Positions 49,830-58,756 of a DNA stretch of 64,000 nt are shown one piece after another (the stretch's first letter is position 1; each line of letters begins with the position of its first letter). A model generated the notes under the pieces. That model had not been told where the DNA came from and made no database searches. It saw only the letters and a list, made by a program, of their open reading frames with translations. The stretch lies in the NCBI GenBank assembly GCA_035515475.1, contig DATJBF010000033.1:41350-105349 (forward strand), read 5' to 3'. Position numbers and translations under genes: made by a program. The DNA comes from DATJBF01 sp035515475 (lineage in GTDB: Bacteria; Verrucomicrobiota; Verrucomicrobiia; Palsa-1439).

Positions 49830-52190
49830 TCATCGTAAGCGCAGCCTCGCAAACAGCCAGACTTTGAACCAATCCAGCGCCAGGAAATACAGCACCGCGG
49901 TGATGGCAACGCCGGCAAGCAACGCCGGACGGATGGCGGGCACATGCCAGCCTGACAGGGCGATCGCCGCCGTCACGCTCAAGCCGAAGATCGTGCTCCA
50001 GAGCATTTCGCGGCTGGGAAGCGAGGTCCAGCAGTGGTGGCGCTCGCGCAACAGATACACGCCCGCTTGGGAACTCAGAATCAGCGTCGCAAAGGTCAGC
50101 GTTTGCAATCGCGCCGGGTTCAGGTGCAGGACGTAGTCTGCCAGCAGAAACACCCCCAAGCTGAAGATCAGTTTGCAGCCGGCGAATGCCGCGCTGGCGG
50201 TCACGACGGCGCGGGTTCGCCATTGATTGGGCCGCGCCGACACGCTCATACGGTCGGTGGTGAGGGACATTGTGAGGAAGTCGTTAAGGAAGATGATCAG
50301 CACCATCAGCAGCGGTGTGAGCGGCTTGTGGCCGGTCAGCAGGAAGCCGACGACCAGCAACAGCATGATCTCGATTTTCTTGGCGAGCATGTTGAGGGTG
50401 TAGGCCATCACGCGCTGGAACACCCTCCGGCTCGCCTCGATGGCCGGCACCACGTCGGCCAAGCCCGGTCGGGTCAGCACGATGGCGGCGGCGGCCTTGG
50501 CCACGTCGGTGGCGTTGGCTACGGCCACGCCCGCCTCGGCTTGGCGCAAAGCGGGCGCGTCGTTCACGCCGTCGCCGCTCATACCCACCACCGCACCCTG
50601 CCGCTGAAAGGCGCGGACCAGCTTGAATTTGTCTTCGGGAAAAACGCTCGCGAACACGCTGCTGTCCAGCATGCCATCACTGAGTTCGCCATGCAGGTCG
50701 GCGGACGGACAGGCCTGCGCTGGAATGCCCACCTGCTCGGCGACGGCGCGGGCGGTGAGCGCGTTGTCGCCCGTTACCATCACCACGCGCACGCCGGCAT
50801 CATGGATCGCTTGGACGACCGCGCGGGAGTCATCGCGCACTGCGTCTTCCAGCCCGACCAAGCCGGCGAACCGCAGCTTGCCGTCATCGCCGGTCGCCAC
50901 GCCCAGCACGCGTTGGCCGCGAGCGGCCAGTTCCTGTTCGTCCGGCAGCCACACAGGTTCCGGCACGCCGCAGAGTTGAGCGATAACAGCGGGCGCGCCT
51001 TTGGTGTAGCGGTGCACACCGTCTGGCTCGCGATACGCGGCTTCGGCGCGCTTCGTCGCGGGATCAAACGGCTTGAACTCGACGCGCATCGGGCCGTTGC
51101 CCGTCAGACTCCGTGCAACCGCAGCGCGCACCAGCGCGCCATCCACGGGGTCTTGCCCCGCCGGATCGCTGGCGAGCCAGGCGGCGCGCAGCAACTGCTC
51201 TTCGCTGAATCCGTCCGCCGGTCGTAGCGTGCTGACGGTCGCCTCGTTACGGGTAAGCGTGCCAGTTTTGTCGCTGCACAGCACGGTCATCGAGGCGATG
51301 TCGTGCAGCGCGCTCAGGCGCGTCACCAGCACGCCGAACTTCGACAACTCCAGCGAGCCGAGCGCGGCAGCGAGCGTGAAGGTCGCCGGCAGCGCAACGG
51401 GAATGGAGGCCAACAGGATCGTCAGCACCAACGGCAGCGTGTGCGCCAACGTCAGGCCCTGGGTATAGGCGACGCCGAAGACGAGGACGATCAGGCCCGC
51501 GTTCAGCACGAACAAGTCGCGCACGACGCGCACGATCTCGTGCTCCTGCCGGTTGGCGGCGCGGGCGGTGCGCACCAATTCCGCCGTTTTGCCGAAAAAG
51601 GTGCGCGCACCGGTCGCCGTGACCACGCCCGTGGCTTCACCACCCCGCACCAACGCGCCGGCGTAGGCGGTCTTGCCCTGCGGGATTTGGACGGCGGCGG
51701 ATTCGCCGGTGAGCGCCGACTGATCCGCCAGCAGTGAGCCGTCGCACACCCGCACATCGGCGGGCACGATGCCCCCCTGACGCAGGTGAACCAGGTCGTC
51801 GGGTACCAGTTCTTCCGCGCTGATGGTGCTCCACTGGCCGTCGCGCCGGACGCGCGCTTCGACATGGAGTTGCTGCCGCAGCAGCGTCAGCGCCTTCTGG
51901 GCTTTTCCCTCCTGCAAAAAGCTGAGCACCGCATTCACCACCAGCAGTCCGGCGACGACGCCAGCCTCGATCCGTTCGCCAAGGAAGAGCTGGATCAGGA
52001 TGGTCGCTTCCAACAGCCACGGAATCGGCGCCCAAAACCGGAGTAGAAATTGGCGTAGCGGATGAGATTGTTCCTCGCGTACGGCGTTGGGTCCGAACTG
52101 CGCAAGGCGCACGCGGGCTTCGGCGGTGGTCAGACCGGCAGCAGCGGTGCGCGGCGGGGCAGACGGTTTGCCCTGGGCGTCGTTCCTCAT
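49830..52190 (-). CDS. P3A-type H+-translocating P-type ATPase, second copy
   Basis: 786 residues from ATG 52190, overlapping the preceding ATPase stop by 4 bases. Phosphorylation site CSDKTGTLTRNE. TGES loop ADQSALTGESAAVQI. Nucleotide-binding VHRYTKGAPAVIA, hinge GMSGDGVNDAPALRQAEAGV. Membrane helix 6 reads IIFLNDFLTMSLTTDRM, with the Asp of NDF where plant H+-ATPases have their essential M6 Asp. Only one of two tandem ATPases. It lacks the long regulatory C-terminus of fungal and plant pumps. The longer upstream frame is antisense shadow. Confidence 0.9.
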   Translation of the reverse strand: MRNDAQGKPSAPPRTAAAGLTTAEARVRLAQFGPNAVREEQSHPLRQFLLRFWAPIPWLLEATILIQLFLGERIEAGVVAGLLVVNAVLSFLQEGKAQKALTLLRQQLHVEARVRRDGQWSTISAEELVPDDLVHLRQGGIVPADVRVCDGSLLADQSALTGESAAVQIPQGKTAYAGALVRGGEATGVVTATGARTFFGKTAELVRTARAANRQEHEIVRVVRDLFVLNAGLIVLVFGVAYTQGLTLAHTLPLVLTILLASIPVALPATFTLAAALGSLELSKFGVLVTRLSALHDIASMTVLCSDKTGTLTRNEATVSTLRPADGFSEEQLLRAAWLASDPAGQDPVDGALVRAAVARSLTGNGPMRVEFKPFDPATKRAEAAYREPDGVHRYTKGAPAVIAQLCGVPEPVWLPDEQELAARGQRVLGVATGDDGKLRFAGLVGLEDAVRDDSRAVVQAIHDAGVRVVMVTGDNALTARAVAEQVGIPAQACPSADLHGELSDGMLDSSVFASVFPEDKFKLVRAFQRQGAVVGMSGDGVNDAPALRQAEAGVAVANATDVAKAAAAIVLTRPGLADVVPAIEASRRVFQRVMAYTLNMLAKKIEIMLLLVVGFLLTGHKPLTPLLMVLIIFLNDFLTMSLTTDRMSVSARPNQWRTRAVVTASAAFAGCKLIFSLGVFLLADYVLHLNPARLQTLTFATLILSSQAGVYLLRERHHCWTSLPSREMLWSTIFGLSVTAAIALSGWHVPAIRPALLAGVAITAVLYFLALDWFKVWLFARLRLR

Positions 52191-54592
52191 TGCGCTGTTC
52201 TCGTGGACAGCACCGGTTGCTCGTGCGCCAAGATCCGGTACGCGCCCAACTTCACCCGGTCGTTGACCAGCCACCACGCCACCGCGTAGCCCCACACCAC
52301 CAGCGCCCACTTCCAACCAATCGCCGGCATGAAAATGCCATACACGGCAATCAACGTCGCCACCACCTGCGTGCCGATCACCGCCAGCAGGAGGATGCGC
52401 GCCGGGCGCGACGACCAGAACGGTCCCCGCGTCCGCGTCAGGAAAATCGTCAGATGCCCGGCCACCGACAGCTTCAAATACATCAACGTCTGGATCGTCT
52501 CGCGGCTCAGGCGAAAGACCCGCTCCCCCAGGTAAAACAGCCCGAACGACGCCAGGACCCCGGCGATGCCCAGCGCGGTGGAAATGCCGAGCACCTCGCG
52601 CATGTTCCACGCCTCGGGTTTGTCGGAGTACCGGACCCGGTCGTAGGCGATGGACAGAATCGCGCCGTCGTTGAGCAACGCCAGCAGCACGATCATCACC
52701 GCCGTCACCGGGTAAAAGTTGAACACAAGGATCGACAGCGTCATGAAGAACAACACGCGGATCGTCTCGGCGATGCGGTAGATCGCGTAGCTCGTCATCC
52801 GCTGGAAAATCTTCCGGCTCTCCTTGATGGCGTCGATGATCACCGACAAGCCCGGCGTCAGCAGCACCATCGCCGCCGCCGCCCGCGCCGCGTCGGTCGC
52901 GCCCGACACGGCGATGCCGCAATCGGCCTTCTTCAACGCCGGCGCATCGTTCACACCGTCGCCGGTCATACCGACGATGTGATTGTGGCGCTGGAGAACT
53001 TCGACGATGTGGAACTTGTGCTCGGGAAAGACCTGCGCGAAACCGTCTGCCTTTTCGATGGATTCCTCCAGTTGCGCTCCCTCATGGTGTTTGGTGTCGC
53101 CGAACAGGCTGGCATCGAGCAGGTTCGCTCCGAGGCCCAGTTGCCCGGCGATCTCCCGGCCGATGGCCAGTTGATCGCCCGTGACCATCTTCACGGTCAC
53201 GCCCATCTGCCGGGCCGTGTCGATGGTCGACTTCGAGTCTTCGCGCGGTGGATCGGACAACGGCAACACGCCGAGGAATTTCCACGCGCCTTTGCCGTCG
53301 GCCCGCGCCACGCCGAGCGAACGGAAGCCGCGCCGGGCAAATTCGTTGATCGCCTGTTCCACCTCGCCCTTGACCTGGTCGGCGTTGCCCGCCAACGCCA
53401 GAATCACCTGCGGCGCGCCCTTCGTCACTTTGAACTCCTTCCCGCCATCGCCGGTCACGGTGGCCTCGGTGCGTTTGTGGACCGGATCGAACGGCTGGAA
53501 GTGGGTGACCCGATATTTGTCGAGTGGTTTCTTGTCTTTCACGCCGGCGAGCACGGCCAAGTCGATCGTGTCCTGGTTTTCCGCCCGCGACGCCAGCGCG
53601 CCGGCCAGGATGACCTGATCGGCGTTGACCCCGGCGACGCAATACGGGTCGCCGAGCGTCAGCTTGTTCTGCGTGAGCGTGCCGGTCTTGTCGGAGCAGA
53701 GCACGTCCATCCCGGCCAACTCCTCAATGGAGGCCAACCGGCTGACAATGGCCTGCTTGGCGGCCAACAACCGCGCGCCGACCGCCATGGTCACGGACAA
53801 CACCGTCGGCATCGCCACCGGAATCGCCGCCACGGTCAGCACGAGCGCGAATTGCAGCGTCTCCGTCATCGGATCGCCGCGGAACAACGCCACGGCCAAA
53901 ATCAACACCACCAACACGACCGCGAGCGCGATGAGGTAATCGCCAATCTTCAGAACCGCCTTTTGAAAATGGCTGACCGTGTGCGCTTCCGCGACCAACT
54001 GCGCCGTCTTGCCAAAATACGTTTTCGGCCCGGTCGCCGTGACCGCGGCGTCGACCTCGCCCTGCCGGATGATCGAGCCGGAATAGACCAACTCGCCCGT
54101 CTTGTGCGTCACCGGCAACGATTCGCCGGTCAACGCCGATTGGTCCACCTCGACCGGATCGCCGTCGAGCAGGTTCGCGTCCGCGGGCACGATGTCGCCG
54201 AGGCGCACCCGGATCAGGTCGCCCGGGACCAGTTCGCGGGCCGGTACGGTCGTCCATTGCCCGTCCCGTTTCACGCGCGCCTGCAGCGCCAACTTGGCTT
54301 TGAGCGCCGCGATGGCGTTGCCGGCCTGGTATTCCTCCCAAAATCCGACGACCGCGTTGGCGATGAGCAATACCAGGATGATGAAAAAGTCCGGCCAGTG
54401 CCGCACGAGGGCCGACAAGATGGCCGCCGCCTCGATCATCCACGGGATCGGCCCGTTGAAATAGGTCAGCAACTTAAAGAACACGTTGACGTGTTTCTCC
54501 GGCAACTCGTTGTAGCCGTATTGCTGCAGCCGCGCTTGAACCTCGGCCCGGCTCAGGCCGTTGGGTGATGGATGCTCGGGGGTAGCGTTCAT
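52187..54592 (-). CDS. P3A-type H+-translocating P-type ATPase, first copy
   Basis: 801 residues, plasma-membrane proton-efflux type. Key blocks: PWMIEAAAILSALVRHWPDF, ADANLLDGDPVEVDQSALTG, DVLCSDKTGTLTQNKLTLGD, VKMVTGDQLAIGREIAGQLG, GMTGDGVNDAPALKKADCGI and, in membrane helix 6, LLALLNDGAILSIAYDRV with the conserved Asp of LNDG. It is more like archetypal P3A pumps than its neighbour. It begins right after the ClC gene (stop 54595, ATG 54592) and its stop overlaps the second ATPase. Confidence 0.93.
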   Translation of the reverse strand: MNATPEHPSPNGLSRAEVQARLQQYGYNELPEKHVNVFFKLLTYFNGPIPWMIEAAAILSALVRHWPDFFIILVLLIANAVVGFWEEYQAGNAIAALKAKLALQARVKRDGQWTTVPARELVPGDLIRVRLGDIVPADANLLDGDPVEVDQSALTGESLPVTHKTGELVYSGSIIRQGEVDAAVTATGPKTYFGKTAQLVAEAHTVSHFQKAVLKIGDYLIALAVVLVVLILAVALFRGDPMTETLQFALVLTVAAIPVAMPTVLSVTMAVGARLLAAKQAIVSRLASIEELAGMDVLCSDKTGTLTQNKLTLGDPYCVAGVNADQVILAGALASRAENQDTIDLAVLAGVKDKKPLDKYRVTHFQPFDPVHKRTEATVTGDGGKEFKVTKGAPQVILALAGNADQVKGEVEQAINEFARRGFRSLGVARADGKGAWKFLGVLPLSDPPREDSKSTIDTARQMGVTVKMVTGDQLAIGREIAGQLGLGANLLDASLFGDTKHHEGAQLEESIEKADGFAQVFPEHKFHIVEVLQRHNHIVGMTGDGVNDAPALKKADCGIAVSGATDAARAAAAMVLLTPGLSVIIDAIKESRKIFQRMTSYAIYRIAETIRVLFFMTLSILVFNFYPVTAVMIVLLALLNDGAILSIAYDRVRYSDKPEAWNMREVLGISTALGIAGVLASFGLFYLGERVFRLSRETIQTLMYLKLSVAGHLTIFLTRTRGPFWSSRPARILLLAVIGTQVVATLIAVYGIFMPAIGWKWALVVWGYAVAWWLVNDRVKLGAYRILAHEQPVLSTRTAQ

Positions 54593-54594
54593 TC

Positions 54595-56361
54595 TTAGTC
54601 GGTCCTCCTCGGTCGGGACAATGGCGGTTCTGCTGGCTTCGTCCGTTTTGACTGGCCGCGGCCCGTGGCCGGCGGTTCGGCGTCGCCGATCCGCGCAATC
54701 GCAGCCAAATGCGGTGCAAGCTGTTCCTGGCCTTCGAGCGATGCGATCACCAGGAGGCAGTCACCGGCCTGCAGGCGAACGTTTGTATGGGGCAACAAGG
54801 TGTGCCCGCCACGCAGGACGGCGATCAGCTCGAGATGGTCTTGGTTGGCGACGGGAAAACACAAGGCCAACCGTTTGCCCACGTAGGAGCTTTCCGCGTC
54901 GAGCACGCCCATCAACAGGCGTTTGCGGTCGGGCAGGTCCACGGGAATGCCGGCGGCCAGCAGTTGCCGCAAATCCAAATGGGTGCCATCCGGCGGAACG
55001 GATAGTTTCTTGTCGCGCAACAGTTTCAACGCCGCTTCCACGTGTTCGAGATGATGGGCCGGGGAATCCACCCGTTCCGGCACCTGTGCTTCATAGAGAC
55101 TCTTGTATTTCAGATGGCGAGCCAGGGCTCCCTGGATCATGAAACTCAAGACGACGGCCAGCGCCGCCGGCACCAAGAGGTGATAACCGCCCGTCATCTC
55201 CGTCACCATCAACAGCGTGGCGACCGGCACGCGGGCCGCCCCGCTGAAGACCGCCGCCATGCCCACCACGACAAACGCAGCGATCGGTTGGTGAAACACC
55301 CGCGCCAGAGTTCCACCCAACATCGCGCCGACATACAGGCTGGGGGCAAACACGCCGCCCGAACCGCCCGATGAGATCGTCAGCGCCAGCGCCACCATCT
55401 CGACAAAGATAAGGACCACCATCAGGTCGGTGCTCAACTGGCCGTCAATTGCTTTTTGAATCCAACCATAGCCACCAGCCAGTGTCTGAGGCCATTGCAG
55501 CGCCAGCAAACCAACCCCGAGTCCGCCAATCGCCGGCTTGAAATGCGGCGGGATGGGCAGCTTGCGAAACCCATCGCGCATTCCATAAAACACCACCGGC
55601 AGCAAGGTCGCTACCAGCCCGGCGGTGATCCCCAGCACCACATACCAGCCGTATTCGAAAAACGTCGGCGGCGCCAGGTTGCTCGGGACTTGAAACAACG
55701 GCTCCCAACCCGTAAACAGTCCGTTCACGGCATAGGCAACCACCGAGCCGAGCAATGTGTAAAGCAACGCCCCGGCTTCCAACTCCATGCCGCCGTACAG
55801 CACCTCTATGGCGAAGATGGCCGTGCCGATGGGCGACCGAAAGATCGCCGACAACCCCGACGCCATGCCGATCAACACCAGCAAGCGTCGCTCCGCTTCG
55901 TCGCGGCGCGTCCACGTGCCGTAGACGGACCCGATCCCGGCGCTGATCAGTGCCGTCGGCCCCTCCCGGCCGCCGGCGCCGCCCGAACCGATCGTGATTG
56001 CCGACGCCAGTATCTTCAGCGGTGGCACGCGCGGCCGGAGGAATCCGCCCTGGTAATGAAACGATTTGACCGCGGTATCGGTGCCATGCCCTTCCGCTTC
56101 GGGAGCGAAACTGTAAACCAACAGGCCGACAAGGAAGCCGCCCAGAGTGGTCGCCACCGGAATCAGCCACAATCCGTGGGCCCCGATGACCTCGTGAAGC
56201 GTGCCGCCGTCGCTCGGCAAGATCGGCGGTTGATAACTGGCAAGCCAATTCAGGAAAAACTCCTCCGACACGCGGAGCAACCACTGGAAGAGTTGGGCAC
56301 ATAACGCCCCAACAATCCCCAATAAAACCGTGTCCAGAATGAGTCGTCGTTCGTCTCTCAC
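54595..56361 (-). CDS. ClC-type chloride channel/transporter with TrkA-C domain
   Basis: 588 residues, GTG start. Eighteen-helix ClC core: ITIGSGGAGGREGPTALISA with the GREGP filter and gating Glu, FRSPIGTAIFAIEVLYGGME, SSGGSGGVFAPSLYVGAMLG, and VAAVFSG-type turn GMAAVFSGAARVPVATLLMV. A C-terminal RCK_C/TrkA-C-like domain follows at about 470-570 (LALCFPVANQDHLELIAVLR, GGHTLLPHTNVRLQAGD), a possible ligand sensor. It moves chloride, probably with protons, and could balance charge during H+ pumping by the adjacent ATPases. The stop and the ATPase start are only two bases apart. Confidence 0.9.
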   Translation of the reverse strand: MRDERRLILDTVLLGIVGALCAQLFQWLLRVSEEFFLNWLASYQPPILPSDGGTLHEVIGAHGLWLIPVATTLGGFLVGLLVYSFAPEAEGHGTDTAVKSFHYQGGFLRPRVPPLKILASAITIGSGGAGGREGPTALISAGIGSVYGTWTRRDEAERRLLVLIGMASGLSAIFRSPIGTAIFAIEVLYGGMELEAGALLYTLLGSVVAYAVNGLFTGWEPLFQVPSNLAPPTFFEYGWYVVLGITAGLVATLLPVVFYGMRDGFRKLPIPPHFKPAIGGLGVGLLALQWPQTLAGGYGWIQKAIDGQLSTDLMVVLIFVEMVALALTISSGGSGGVFAPSLYVGAMLGGTLARVFHQPIAAFVVVGMAAVFSGAARVPVATLLMVTEMTGGYHLLVPAALAVVLSFMIQGALARHLKYKSLYEAQVPERVDSPAHHLEHVEAALKLLRDKKLSVPPDGTHLDLRQLLAAGIPVDLPDRKRLLMGVLDAESSYVGKRLALCFPVANQDHLELIAVLRGGHTLLPHTNVRLQAGDCLLVIASLEGQEQLAPHLAAIARIGDAEPPATGRGQSKRTKPAEPPLSRPRRTD

Positions 56362-56431
56362 AACATCGGTCTCTCAAATTCCATCCGGCGATTCCGGTTT
56401 CCCTTGTTTTGAAGGGCCGGCCAGCCGGTCG

Positions 56432-57697
56432 TCACCGAGGTGCACTTTCCGGTTTCGCCGCCGGTTGCTGGAGCAACTGCAGCGCGCCCAGCAGTTGGAC
56501 GTCCCGGCTGGCGTGCAGTTCCTCGGCGGTCATGGTGCGTTCGGTTTCCGGAAACACCGGGGACACGTCCGCCGGCAGTTTCACCACGACGTTTGGCGTA
56601 ATGCCCTTGTGCCAGATGACGTGCCCGTCAGGCGTCAGCCATTCCTCGATCGCCAGCAGCAATGCCGAGCCGTCAAACAGACGGAACTCACTCAAGACCG
56701 TGCCGGTGCCGATCGTCGTCTCCCCGACCAGCCGCGCCCGACGTGGATCCTGCAACGCGCCCGCCATGATCTCGGCGCCACTGGCCGTGCCGCCGTCCAC
56801 CAGAACCACCAGCGGAGTGTCGGTAGCCTCGCCGCCGGGCTTCACGGGGATGGGCTTTTCCCGGCCGCGGGCATCTTTTACCAGGAGCACGTCGCCCGTC
56901 TTGAGAAACTGGCTGGCCGAGTCGACCGCCTCTCTCAGCAAACCGCCGGGATTATCGCGCAAATCCAAAACGATGCCCGTGGCACCGCTTTTCCTGATCT
57001 CGATCAACGCCTGGCGCAGGTTCTTGGCCGTGCCGTCGTTGAAACTGGCGAGGCGCAGATGCGCGATCTCGGTGCCCGGCAACATTTGCCAGGTGACGCT
57101 GCGGATGTTGATTGCCGCCCGCTCCAGCGTGACCGAACGCGTCCGGCCCGAAGCCGGATCGAGGATCGTTAGCGTAACCGTGGTGCCAGCCGGCCCCGAG
57201 ATTTTCTCGACCACCTGATCCAACGGTAGTCCCGTCACTTCACGGCCGTCCACCCGCAGGATGATGTCGCCCGGCCGAAGCCCGGCCCGTTGAGCGGGTG
57301 AATCGTCCATGGGCGCGACTATCACTACGTGGCCGGCCTTCTGTTGGACCTCAGCACCGATCCCCTGAAATCTGTTTCGCTCCAGGTTACGCATCGCCTT
57401 TACCATCGCCGGGCTGAGGAACCGGCTGTGGCCGGTGTCGCCCAGCGCGTCCACCATCCCGCTGATCGCGCCGTACGTCATTTTGTCCGGCTGCACGGCG
57501 GCGCGATCGACATAGAACCGATCGATCATGCCCCACGCCTCGGACATCAGCCGGAAGCTGGACGATGCATCCAGCGGCCCCCATCCGGTCCCCACCACGC
57601 GGTCCAGCGCCACGCCGCCAACCAACCCCAATCCCAGCGTCAAAATCATCAGCGTACCCGACCCGTAGTTCCCGGCGCGAGTGTCTGGGGACTTCAT
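56432..57697 (-). CDS. S41 C-terminal processing peptidase with PDZ domain
   Basis: 421 residues from ATG 57697. Membrane anchor at about 15-37 (SGTLMILTLGLGLVGGVALD). PDZ at about 105-185 (GIGAEVQQKAGHVVIVAPMD, RAGLRPGDIILRVDGREV). S41 core: IAHLRLASFNDGTAKNLRQA, GIVLDLRDNPGGLLREAVDS, and the nucleophile segment GGTASGAEIMAGAL with Ser present. The Lys of the classical G-K-G motif is Thr (GETTIGTGTVL). I recall a lineage of S41 proteins with T at this position, so it may be a natural variant. It cleaves envelope proteins near the C-terminus; substrates unknown. Confidence 0.82.
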   Translation of the reverse strand: MKSPDTRAGNYGSGTLMILTLGLGLVGGVALDRVVGTGWGPLDASSSFRLMSEAWGMIDRFYVDRAAVQPDKMTYGAISGMVDALGDTGHSRFLSPAMVKAMRNLERNRFQGIGAEVQQKAGHVVIVAPMDDSPAQRAGLRPGDIILRVDGREVTGLPLDQVVEKISGPAGTTVTLTILDPASGRTRSVTLERAAINIRSVTWQMLPGTEIAHLRLASFNDGTAKNLRQALIEIRKSGATGIVLDLRDNPGGLLREAVDSASQFLKTGDVLLVKDARGREKPIPVKPGGEATDTPLVVLVDGGTASGAEIMAGALQDPRRARLVGETTIGTGTVLSEFRLFDGSALLLAIEEWLTPDGHVIWHKGITPNVVVKLPADVSPVFPETERTMTAEELHASRDVQLLGALQLLQQPAAKPESAPR

Positions 57698-57812
57698 GTG
57701 GCGGCTCCCGTGCGCTGCCGGCCGATGCACGGAGCGCTTAAGCGCGCCACCGCCGACGGCGTGCTCCCGATCGGGAACGGAACCGGTTGTTCGGCTGGGG
57801 TGGCGCAGGCAT

Positions 57813-58112
57813 TCATGGCGTGTACGTGGATGCGGCTCGCGTGAGCACGTCGCCCAACGTGTACACGATCAGAATGAGCAGCCAGAAAAAACCGGCCCCG
57901 ACGTACACGCGGACGACGCGGTTGCTGGTGTAGCGGATGTGCATGAAGAACAGCACGACGAGCAGCGCCTTGAGCACGGCGATCGTGAGGTTGATCAGCA
58001 CGTTGAATCCGCCGAGATCGACAAAGTCGGTCGCGAAGGTGCCCAACAACAGCACGATCAACGCGACGAACACGGCGACGTAGACTTTCACGGGTACGAT
58101 TTGACGTTTCAT
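57813..58112 (-). CDS. Cytochrome c oxidase subunit IV-like small membrane protein
   Basis: 99 residues with three membrane helices: VYVAVFVALIVLLLGTFATD, LINLTIAVLKALLVVLFFMH, VYVGAGFFWLLILIVYTL. MHIRY after the second helix is typical of the short subunit IV of bacterial caa3/bo3 oxidases (CyoD/CtaF type). It starts within the subunit III stop (4-base overlap) and is the last gene of the oxidase block. It helps assembly rather than catalysis. Confidence 0.85.
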   Translation of the reverse strand: MKRQIVPVKVYVAVFVALIVLLLGTFATDFVDLGGFNVLINLTIAVLKALLVVLFFMHIRYTSNRVVRVYVGAGFFWLLILIVYTLGDVLTRAASTYTP

Positions 58113-58756
58113 GCGTGATGTCCCACCAGGTAGAGCAGCGGATACAAGAAAATCCAAACGATATCGACGAAGTGCCAGTACAACCCGCCCACCTCCAGCG
58201 GCGTGTAATACGCGGGGGTGTACCGTCCCTGCAACGTGCGGATGGCCAGCGCCGCCACGACACCCACTCCCACAACCATGTGGAGCGCATGCAGGCCCGT
58301 CATCAGGAAATACAGCAGGAAAAACATCTGTGCTTCGCGAGCGTGACGCGGGTCGAACACGAACGACGAGCCGGGAACGAGGTGCTCGACGAATTTCTGG
58401 TGGTACTCGTAACCCTTGATGCCGAGGAACGTGGTGCCCAACAGCATCGTGACCACCAACAACGCAACGGTGCGGTTGCGTCGGCCGGTCTGGGCGTTGT
58501 GGATCGCCAGCGCCATCGTCAGGCTGCTGGTCAGCAACACGGCGGTGTTGATCGTCCCCAGCATCACGCTGAGCCGATGGCTGGCGAGGGCGAACGCCTC
58601 GGGGAACTGGAACCGGTACACCGTGTAGCCGGTGAACAGCCCGCCGAAAAACAATACCTCCGTGGCGAGGAAAACCCACATTCCCAGCGTGGCGGCTTCC
58701 TGTTGCTGTTCAGCGTCCTGAAATTGATGGGCCAGATAAACGGTCGTATCAGCCAT
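58109..58756 (-). CDS. ctaE: Cytochrome c oxidase subunit III
   Basis: 215 residues with five helices: GMWVFLATEVLFFGGLFTGY, LGTINTAVLLTSSLTMALAI, FFLLYFLMTGLHALHMVVGV, and GLYWHFVDIVWIFLYPLLYL. WHFVDIVWIFLYPLLY is the family end. ATG 58756 (MADTTVYLAHQF) overlaps the subunit I stop by 8 bases. Short form as in bacterial caa3 oxidases. Confidence 0.93.
   Translation of the reverse strand: MADTTVYLAHQFQDAEQQQEAATLGMWVFLATEVLFFGGLFTGYTVYRFQFPEAFALASHRLSVMLGTINTAVLLTSSLTMALAIHNAQTGRRNRTVALLVVTMLLGTTFLGIKGYEYHQKFVEHLVPGSSFVFDPRHAREAQMFFLLYFLMTGLHALHMVVGVGVVAALAIRTLQGRYTPAYYTPLEVGGLYWHFVDIVWIFLYPLLYLVGHHA

Noticed and set aside
52190..54568. Plus-strand open frame of nearly 800 codons
   Set aside because: Exact antisense of a P-type ATPase gene with DKTGT and TGES motifs; the plus-strand translation is Arg/His/Gln-rich and motif-free.
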